Source: Kitasatospora sp. DSM 101779 | GTDB lineage: Bacteria; Actinomycetota; Actinomycetes; Streptomycetales; Streptomycetaceae | DNA: 64,000 nt | Assembly (NCBI RefSeq): GCF_025655475.1 | Contig: NZ_JAHTIK010000001.1 | Span: 6,791,469-6,855,468 of the forward strand | Direction of reading: 5' to 3' | Shown here: one piece after another, positions 57,743 through 64,000 of the stretch | How the letters are laid out: the number at the start of each line of letters is the position of its first letter | Numbering within the stretch: position 1 is the first letter of the stretch | Translations under genes and position numbers: made by a program | Notes under the pieces: model-generated | Told to the model about the DNA's origin: nothing | The model's database searches: none | What the model saw: only the letters and a program-made list of their open reading frames with translations

Positions 57743-57997
57743 GGTGTCTCCTCGGGGCGGTCGGCGGTCAGGAACCGACCGGCTTGTCGGGGCGGTCCTC
57801 GCCCTCGGCGAGGGGGCGCGGCGTGGTGATCGAGGGGGTCGGGGTGTGGAGCGCGCCCGCCCTGCGGACGGGGCGCTGTGGGCCGGCGGTGCCGGAGGTG
57901 TGCCGTCCGCGAGCCGACGTCGGCCCTTGCAGGCGTGACCGAGGGCCTCGTCGAAGCCGTTGGGGGCGTGTGCGGGGGGCTCCGGGTCTCCGGGGGT
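57743..57997. other. intergenic region upstream of the oxidase operon
   Basis: 255 bp between the oxidase start and the DyP relic. It presumably contains the promoter. No conserved frame was recognised and no clear dyad was seen. Confidence 0.35.
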
Positions 57998-58250
57998 GAA
58001 CTCGGGGCGTCGGACCGGTGCTCCCGGACCAGCTCGAACTGCTGCTCCGGAAAGTCGACCTCGCGGGCGAACCTCAGCCCGCGGCCCAGGCCGTCGTCCC
58101 CTTCACGCTCGAACTCCGGCCGTACGGGATGCCCCGGCGCATCGGAGGTCGGCTCCTCGGCTCGTCGTCGACGATGCCGGCGAAGGCGCGCGGGTGGGTG
58201 CGGCGGAGGCGGGCGATCCGGGGGGACGGGCGGGGGCCGTGGTCACGCTC
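57998..58250 (-). pseudogene. DyP-type peroxidase C-terminal relic, frameshifted
   Basis: The reverse strand reads RIARLRRTHPRAF, then PMRRGIPYG, and after a one-frame shift PEFEREGDDGLGRGLRF and EQQFELVREH. The order HR(I)xRRGIPYG ... DxxRGLxF ... xxxQFExVxxxW is the distal haem-side end of dye-decolourising peroxidases. The rest of the enzyme, including the proximal His region, is missing. It lies directly upstream of the H2O2-producing oxidase gene on the same strand. Confidence 0.55.
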
Positions 58251-58420
58251 GGGTCCTCGCGGTGGGTGACGGGCAGAGGTGATCACAACACGTGAATTCC
58301 TCCGTACCCAAAGTAGCCGCGCCGTCGAGAGTCCTGTCAACCGGAGGCCGGCCTCCTGACGTGCTCACGTAGGGCCGCCGGGGCGAGTTCGCCCCGGACG
58401 GCAGCCCCGCGGGCCGGGTC

Positions 58421-60139
58421 TCATCCGGCCGGCGGCTCCTCGGGCGGCGCGTCGGGGGACCGGCCGTCCAGGTACGCCCGGATGGCGTCGATCAGGTTGC
58501 CGAAGACGTTCTCGGGCGGGATCCGCTGCCACAACTCGTAGACCTTCAGGGTGTCCACCAGGGCCGCGTCGGGACGCGCGAGGACGAACGTGACGCCGCG
58601 CGTGGCGAGGAAGTCGAGCAGGCTGTGCAGGCGGACCCCGGCGGAGTAGTCGACGTCGGCGATGCCCGCGGCGTCGAGCACCAGCCAGCGCACCGGATGG
58701 GGTGCCTTGTCGACGAGGGCCTTGACCTGGTCGGCGAAGCGGCTCGCGTTCGCGTAGAAGAGCTCCGCGTTGAAACGGAAGACGATCAGGCCGGGCGCAC
58801 TCTCGATCCCGGGCTCGGCGACGGTGTACGTGGGCGCGCCCTCGTCGGTGACGCCGACGACGAAGTCCTTGGGCCGGTACTCCCGCCGGATCACCTCGAA
58901 CAGGGACAGCGCGAGGGCCAGCAGGACGCCCTGCTCGACACCGATGCCGAACACCGCGAGGGCGGTGGCGACGGCCACGACGAACTCGTTGCGGCGCCGG
59001 GTGCGGATCTGTCTCAGACCGCGCACGTCGATGAGGTCGAGACCCACCAGGAGCACGATTGCGGCCAGCGTCGCGAGCGGCATGTCGGCCAGCAGATCGG
59101 TGAAGACCAGCGCGACCAGGAGCGAGAGGAGCGCCATCGTGAGGTTGGCGACCTGGGTCCGGCCGCGCTGCTGGTCGAGGATCTCCGTCTTGGTCGGGGA
59201 GCCGTTGACCACGAAGGTCCCGCTGAGTCCGGCGGCGAGGTTGGCGACCGAGAGGCCGACCAGATCGCGGTCGACGTCGACGCGGTCACCGTGACGGGTC
59301 GCGAAACTGTGGGCCGTGGCCGCGCTCTGGGCCAGGATCAGGACGAAGCAGGAGAGGGCGATGGAGAAGACCTCGGGCACGTCGCCGGGGGTCAGCCCGG
59401 ACGGCAGGCCCAGCGGCGGGAAGCCCCCCTCGACGGCGCCGACGACCGCGACCCCGTGGTCGGAGGCGTCCGTCGCCGCGGACACGGCGATCAGCACGAC
59501 CACCGCCACGACGGACCCGGGGAACCTGGGCAGGAACCGTTTGAAGACCAGGATGATCACGACGGTGGCGGCGCCGAAGGCGAAGGTGTGCCAGGAGACC
59601 TCGTCGAGACGGGACATCCAGGACCACTGCTGCTGGAACCAGTTGCCGCGGCCCTTGGGGATGCCGAGCAGCTCGGGAATCTGAGCCGTCGACACCTGGA
59701 CACCGACACCCGTCAGGAAGCCGATCAGGACGGCGGCCGACAGGAAGTCGGCGAGGAAACCGAGCCGGAGCAGGCGCGCCGCGGCCAGGATGACGCCCGA
59801 CAGCAGGGCGGTCAGCCCGGCCAGCCCGACCCACTGGGGAGAGCCGGGGACGAGACCTTCCACGCCCAGCCCGAGCAGCCCGGCGGAGAGGATCGCCGCG
59901 GTGGCGGAGTCCGCGCCGACGACGAGCAGCTTGGACGAGCCCAGCAGGGCGAACGCGATCGCCGGCAGGATCAGTGTGTACAGGCCGGTGACGATGGGCA
60001 TGCCGGCGATCGACGTGTACCCCATGACCTCGGGGATCGCGACCGCCGACAGCGCCACCCCGGCGAGCACGTCCCGGCCCAGCCAAGCCCGCCGGTACCC
60101 GCGCAGCGACACGGGGACCAGCCTCGTCACGCCCGTCAT
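58421..60139 (-). CDS. SulP family anion transporter with STAS domain
   Basis: 572 residues. The SulP membrane domain (~12 segments) has LAGVALSAVAIPEVMGYTSI, GMPIVTGLYTLILPAIAFAL and AGLSGTFVVNGSPTKTEILD. The C-terminal STAS domain (~440-550) has GLIVFRFNAELFYANASRFA and VRWLVLDAAGIADVDYSAGV. It resembles bacterial sulfate/bicarbonate permeases, but the substrate is not deducible. No sulfate assimilation genes are adjacent. ATG 60139. Confidence 0.92.
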   Translation of the reverse strand: MTGVTRLVPVSLRGYRRAWLGRDVLAGVALSAVAIPEVMGYTSIAGMPIVTGLYTLILPAIAFALLGSSKLLVVGADSATAAILSAGLLGLGVEGLVPGSPQWVGLAGLTALLSGVILAAARLLRLGFLADFLSAAVLIGFLTGVGVQVSTAQIPELLGIPKGRGNWFQQQWSWMSRLDEVSWHTFAFGAATVVIILVFKRFLPRFPGSVVAVVVLIAVSAATDASDHGVAVVGAVEGGFPPLGLPSGLTPGDVPEVFSIALSCFVLILAQSAATAHSFATRHGDRVDVDRDLVGLSVANLAAGLSGTFVVNGSPTKTEILDQQRGRTQVANLTMALLSLLVALVFTDLLADMPLATLAAIVLLVGLDLIDVRGLRQIRTRRRNEFVVAVATALAVFGIGVEQGVLLALALSLFEVIRREYRPKDFVVGVTDEGAPTYTVAEPGIESAPGLIVFRFNAELFYANASRFADQVKALVDKAPHPVRWLVLDAAGIADVDYSAGVRLHSLLDFLATRGVTFVLARPDAALVDTLKVYELWQRIPPENVFGNLIDAIRAYLDGRSPDAPPEEPPAG

Positions 60140-60615
60140 GTGGGCACCTCAGCAGCGGCCGGAGAACGCATACGCCCCATGGTGGCCGTCGGAGGACCCC
60201 CGGTCCGGGATTTGGCCGGACTCCGCGGTGGCGGCGGCGAACCGGTTCCACCGGCTCTCCGGCCCCGTCCGCGAGCAGCTGCGCCGGCAGGTGGTCGTCG
60301 ATCCGGCTCGGCGGCGTCGTCCCCGCTGCGCGGACGGTGGGGGCGGGTGGACTCATCGGGAACTCCCTGTCGGACGGCGGCGGTCGGCCGCGAAGGCCCT
60401 CCCCCTGGCCCCGGACGGCCCGACGGGCCACCCGACCTGTTGGGGGCGGATTCGCCACCGGCGGAGCGGCCGTCCCCCTCGGCGGCGGGCCGGCCGAACG
60501 CCCGGGTGGTTCGCCACCGGATGACCGCCCGACGGGGCACGGCCGTTCTCGTCGACGGGAATGGTGATGGCCGGCGGTGGTGCTGGCATCCTGGGGGAAT
60601 GAGGGGGAGCAGACG
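60140..60615. other. intergenic region between SulP and hypothetical gene
   Basis: 476 bp. Overlapping open frames on both strands are Arg/Gly/Pro-rich and match nothing I know; I regard them as GC-rich shadows. It should carry promoters for both divergent neighbours. Confidence 0.4.
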
Positions 60616-60966
60616 ATGCGCGCACTGATCGGGTCCTGGCTGGCGGCGGAAGAGGTCCCGGAGCCGTCCGGGGCCGGACCCTGCGCGGACGAGGACGGCG
60701 GGGGCGCGCTGCCGGTGCCGCCCGCCACCGGTGCCGAGGTCGCCGAGGCGGCCCGCCGGCTGGCCCTGCGCGGATTCGACGGGTCGCCGTCGGCGGCGCC
60801 CCCCGCGCTGAACGCGCTGGCCGAGGCACTGGTGGTCGACGAGCACCCGTCCGCCGCGCACTGGACAGCCCCGGAACGGGCCGAGGCGGTGCGGTGGGTG
60901 GCGCTGCTGGTTTACCGCTTCGGCGAGGACGGCGTCCAGGAGTTGGTGGCCGAGCTGTCACGCTGA
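60616..60966 (+). CDS. hypothetical protein
   Basis: 116 residues from ATG 60616, with GGGGGAG 6 bases upstream. The N-terminus is acidic (EEVPEPSGAG, DEDGGG), then ATGAEVAEAARRLALRGFDG, LNALAEALVVDEHPSAAHW and WVALLVYRFGEDGVQELVAE. No signal peptide or membrane helix. The composition and ribosome-binding site support a real gene. I do not recognise a family. Confidence 0.6.
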   Translation: MRALIGSWLAAEEVPEPSGAGPCADEDGGGALPVPPATGAEVAEAARRLALRGFDGSPSAAPPALNALAEALVVDEHPSAAHWTAPERAEAVRWVALLVYRFGEDGVQELVAELSR

Positions 60967-61353
60967 GCCGGCGCCTGCCGCGCGGCCCGGCCCGCGCCCC
61001 GGGCCGGGCTGAACCCCGGATGTCCGGCGGTCCGTCGAGCAGGTGGCGGGGCCGGACCGTCCGCCCCGCGCGGACTCGGGGAGGCAGCCTTGCCGCGGAT
61101 GAGCGGAGCGTGGCGGATCACGGTGCTCGGCACCGACACCGGGCAGGAACGGCGCGCGGTCGCCCGCACCCCTCGCGGCACCTGGATCCTGCCCGGCCGG
61201 GTCGGTCCTGGACGTCCCCGCCGCCGCATGTGTCAGCAGGGCCGATCGCCGGAGATGTCGGCCCGGACGTGGTGGCGCCGAGCCTGTCCGTCCGATCGGA
61301 CCGGGGCGGTCGCCGGGTGCTGTCCGGGGCCGCCGTCGACAGCCGGAGCGGGG
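60967..61353. other. intergenic region with possible short relic
   Basis: 387 bp. A forward frame from ATG 61099 reads MSGAWRITVLGTDTGQERRA, then VARTPRGTWILPG, and dissolves into Pro/Arg sequence. It looks like the first 35 residues of an unknown protein, but without family support I leave it unassigned. Confidence 0.3.
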
Positions 61354-64000
61354 TTACTCGGGAGCCGGTGCGGGGCGGAGCTCCACTCCCGGCGTGAGGT
61401 GGAAGCGGCCGGGGTGCTCGATCGTCCGGCGTTCGGCCGTACTCAGCCGGTCGCGGCGGTCCAGCCAGGAGTGCAGACGGGCCAGGGTGTCGCGGTCGCG
61501 CCCGGCCGGATCGGCGTCCGTGCCGCCGTACTCGCGAAGCAGCACCCGTGCGGGCCCGTCCGCCGGGTCGGCGGTCGGCAGGACCTCGAGGACGGTGAAC
61601 GCGGTGGCCGGGGGGAAGGTGACCCGGGTCTCCTCCGGGCCGACCGCGAACGCGGAGGTGCGTCGGCCGGTGACCGACCAGATCACGAACTCCACTGAGG
61701 AAACCGGCAGTTCGGCGGCAGCTGTGGTCAGGCCGGTGACCGGGCCCGGCTCGGTCAGCTGCTGCCCCACCCGGTACTGCGCCAGCAGGTCGTCCCGATC
61801 CGGCCCGGGCGGAGCCGTGAGCAGGACCGCGCCGTGGTGGCTCGGCAGCCGACGCAGCCCGGAGCCCAGGCAGCGCAGGAACGGCGCGAGGCGGGGGTCG
61901 CCGGAGCGGGCCGCCGCGACCAGTTCGTCCCGGTCGGCCGGAATGCCCGCGTCGGTGTGGTGCATCAGGACGGCCGCCAGGTCCGGTGTGATGTCGTCCC
62001 CGGTGGTGAACCGCAGGCCGGGGAGCCGGGTCGAAAGCTGTTCCACCCTCCCCGAGCACCGGCGGTAGTGCTCGCCGAGCAGCGCCCGGACGGCGTCCCG
62101 GTCCTCGACGGTGCTGACCCCGGTGGGTGCGGGTGCGGAGAGGTCCTCGGACCGGAGCAGGCGCGGCACGGACTTGCCCGCCGCGGAAGCGCCCAGGGTG
62201 CCCCCGAGCGGTGGCGCGGACACCGGGCCGGGCTCGGGCCGCGCGCCGGGCTCGGGCTGCTCGTCGGGCGGAGTAGCGGGGGTGGTGTCGGGCGGAGGGA
62301 TTGACGTCGCGTCGGCCCGCGGGGGCGCGGCTGCCGGTGGCGCTCCGGTCCACGAGGACTCCGCCGGGGGGTTGGCCGGTCGGGCCGGTCCGGCGGCCGG
62401 CCGTGACGGGGAGCCGGCGGAGGCGGTCGCGGTGAGCTTCCCGGTCTCCGGCGCGGACGTGGCGCCGAGGGCGGGGAAGCGGGAGCCGCCGGAGGCCTCG
62501 GTGCGGGCGGGCGGCCCGATCGGTGCGACGGCCTCGGGTCCGGTCGCTGCGGACGCGGAGGTCAGGGCGGGCGGGACCGTGGCCGGCGGGGGCACGGGCC
62601 GGTGGTGCCGGACGGGCGGTGGCGGCGGGGCGACGGCGCCGTAGCGGACGGGCGCGGAGTGGGGCGGGGAGCCGACGGGCTGTTCGGGTCCGAGCCAGTC
62701 GAGCTTGTGGGTGCGGGCGACGAAGCGGGCGACGGGGACGGCGGCCGGTTCGAGCAGGCCGTGGACGAGCAGGCCGAAGCCGTGCACCCCGACGGCGGGG
62801 AGCCGGTCGAGGAGGCAGCCGAGTTCCTCGAACACGTCCGGGGCGACCGGACGGTCGCGTTCGCCGACGATCAGCAGCGGACGGGTCGCCTCGGGCCGGC
62901 GGAACCGCGGGGTCAGCACGTGCGGCGGTTCGGGGCGCAGCCAGAGGCCCGCCGGGACTGCCTCCAGCGCCCAGTGCGGGAAAGCGGCGAAGACGGCGGG
63001 CCGTTCGGTGCGCCAGTCGGCGCCGCCGTTGTGCCAGGCGACGGGGGCGACGGCGTCGCCGGGAACGGCGGCGAGCTGCAGCAGGAACGGCTCCCAGCGG
63101 GGGTGCCCCTGGGCGTCCAGGATGCGCGAGGTGGGACCGGTGGCCCCGGCCATGGGCACCCCGATCGAGGCGCGCACGGGCCGGTCCAGCCGGGTGGTGA
63201 GCGCGGCGGTGAGCGCGGTGAGTTCGTCGGGGGCCGCCCACGGGGCGCTGACCACCAGCCGGTCGGGGGCGACGGGCAGCGCGGTGACGGCGGCGACGAA
63301 GTCCTCGGGCAGCAGGACGGGCGCGGCGGGTGTACCGACCACCAGGACGGTGCTTCCGAGCGGACCGGCGGCCATCGCGAGTCCGGGCAGCGGGTCGGGG
63401 GCGGGGGCCGCGACGTGTGCGAGCCAGTACCCGGCGGGCAGCCTGCGCACCCGGACGGTCGGTGGGACGGAGGACCGGAGCGCGGGGACCGCGGTGGGCA
63501 CGAGGGCAGCCCGGCGGGCACGGCGGGGGGCGGCGTCGGGGGCGCAGTACCACCAGGAGGCGGGTCCGGACGCGTCGTCCGGGGCGAGCACGTCGAGGTC
63601 GCCGTCGGGGGTGATCTCGACCAGGCCGTCGGGGGCGATCACCGGGAGCCCGGCCCGGGCGGCGACCACCTCGGCGGGGCGGCGGCCGTTGGGGGCGAGC
63701 GCGGCCAGGCCGGACGCTGCCAGCACCAGGGCGTTCGCGCCGCGGGCCCTGGCGAGGTCGCCGAGCTCGCCCATCCGGTCGCGCAGCACGGGCGCGGCGT
63801 CGGCGGCGGCGGCCACCACCACCAGGCTGTCCGGGATCGGCCGCAGGACCCCGACCGCCGCCCACAGGTCGTCGTAGGTGGCCGCGACCGGGGCGATCAC
63901 CAGGTGCGCCCCCAGCTCCCGCAGCTCGGAGCGGTGCGCGGGCCCGGCGGGTTCCGGCCGTACGACCGCCGAGCCCGGGCCGGTCCCGGCGGGCAGCGCG
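61354..64000 (-). CDS. large ART-like protein, C-terminal part (cut by window edge)
   Basis: Open to the window edge: 881 residues visible, with coding-like sequence continuing upstream of 63900 (ELRELGAHL then VIAPVAATYDDLW). Three regions follow: repetitive Ala/Val-rich folded segments (~1-440, with WYCAPDA, LPAGYWLAHVAAPAP, ASIGVPMAGATG); a Pro/Ala-rich linker (~440-640); and a C-terminal domain with SVEFVIWSVTGRRTSAFAVG and VTFPPATAFTVLEVL, as in ADP-ribosyltransferase-fold domains of actinomycete proteins. The Arg-Ser-Glu catalytic set is not convincing. It may be a secretion-system or toxin-type protein; that is inference. Its start lies outside the window. Confidence 0.6.
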   Translation of the reverse strand, partial: ALPAGTGPGSAVVRPEPAGPAHRSELRELGAHLVIAPVAATYDDLWAAVGVLRPIPDSLVVVAAAADAAPVLRDRMGELGDLARARGANALVLAASGLAALAPNGRRPAEVVAARAGLPVIAPDGLVEITPDGDLDVLAPDDASGPASWWYCAPDAAPRRARRAALVPTAVPALRSSVPPTVRVRRLPAGYWLAHVAAPAPDPLPGLAMAAGPLGSTVLVVGTPAAPVLLPEDFVAAVTALPVAPDRLVVSAPWAAPDELTALTAALTTRLDRPVRASIGVPMAGATGPTSRILDAQGHPRWEPFLLQLAAVPGDAVAPVAWHNGGADWRTERPAVFAAFPHWALEAVPAGLWLRPEPPHVLTPRFRRPEATRPLLIVGERDRPVAPDVFEELGCLLDRLPAVGVHGFGLLVHGLLEPAAVPVARFVARTHKLDWLGPEQPVGSPPHSAPVRYGAVAPPPPPVRHHRPVPPPATVPPALTSASAATGPEAVAPIGPPARTEASGGSRFPALGATSAPETGKLTATASAGSPSRPAAGPARPANPPAESSWTGAPPAAAPPRADATSIPPPDTTPATPPDEQPEPGARPEPGPVSAPPLGGTLGASAAGKSVPRLLRSEDLSAPAPTGVSTVEDRDAVRALLGEHYRRCSGRVEQLSTRLPGLRFTTGDDITPDLAAVLMHHTDAGIPADRDELVAAARSGDPRLAPFLRCLGSGLRRLPSHHGAVLLTAPPGPDRDDLLAQYRVGQQLTEPGPVTGLTTAAAELPVSSVEFVIWSVTGRRTSAFAVGPEETRVTFPPATAFTVLEVLPTADPADGPARVLLREYGGTDADPAGRDRDTLARLHSWLDRRDRLSTAERRTIEHPGRFHLTPGVELRPAPAPE

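Overview
The window is about 72% G+C by eye. Codon thirds are strongly GC-biased, start codons are mixed ATG and GTG with one TTG, and gene families such as ROK, PucR, SpoIIE-type phosphatase, F420-type reductase and DUF1918 are typical of Actinobacteria. Together with many secreted, ricin-type carbohydrate-binding and CBM32-bearing enzymes, this points to a streptomycete (Streptomyces or Kitasatospora). It looks like an accessory or chromosome-arm region: there are no rRNA, tRNA, CRISPR or core translation genes, many solo regulators, and many gene relics.

Layout. Positions 1-4440: an edge-truncated Orn/Lys/Arg decarboxylase divergent from a LysR gene, then small VOC, F420/NADP-reductase-like and PIG-L genes, then a DedA protein and a DUF1918 protein. 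Positions 4775-12071: a secreted GH87-type alpha-1,3-glucanase with two almost identical CBM32 domains, a TetR gene, a degenerate tyrosine recombinase and a GH1 beta-glucosidase. Positions 12573-16077: a DUF3048 protein, a truncated THEP1-like NTPase, and an NfeD-like/SPFH pair. Positions 16350-27400: a plant-polymer block with a beta-helix enzyme, a GH54 arabinofuranosidase, a GH114 lipoprotein, a sugar ABC importer and its ROK regulator. Positions 28021-35228: a TetX-like monooxygenase with its TetR, a LysR with two divergent enzymes, and a large PAS-GAF-SpoIIE-HATPase phosphatase.

Positions 35819-40290 hold a four-gene, translationally coupled operon: GATase1/AraC regulator, ThDP enzyme, SRPBCC protein and an atypical KASIII-like enzyme. 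It resembles a small uncharacterised biosynthetic cluster. Positions 40561-44762 carry a solo cytochrome oxidase subunit I, a redoxin and small unknown proteins. Positions 45537-52186 form a fatty-acid or acyl-CoA degradation block (MaoC, FabG-like, HAD, thiolase, acyl-CoA ligase, acyl-CoA dehydrogenase). Two promoters share one palindromic operator, and the likely TetR repressor beside it has lost its DNA-binding domain. After a PucR regulator, positions 53811-57742 hold a coupled pair: an L-glutamate-oxidase-like flavoenzyme and a ThDP 2-oxoacid decarboxylase. A decayed DyP-peroxidase fragment lies just upstream. The window ends with a SulP transporter and an edge-truncated protein whose C-terminus resembles an ADP-ribosyltransferase fold.

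Two themes stand out. The first is compact ThDP-enzyme operons with unusual partners. The second is decay: there are relics of GH1 (twice), SDR (twice), SpoIIE phosphatase (twice), an FAD monooxygenase, DyP, TetR, VTC-domain and THEP1-like genes, mostly short C-terminal pieces left between intact genes. All family calls come from motif recognition by eye; no database search was run.
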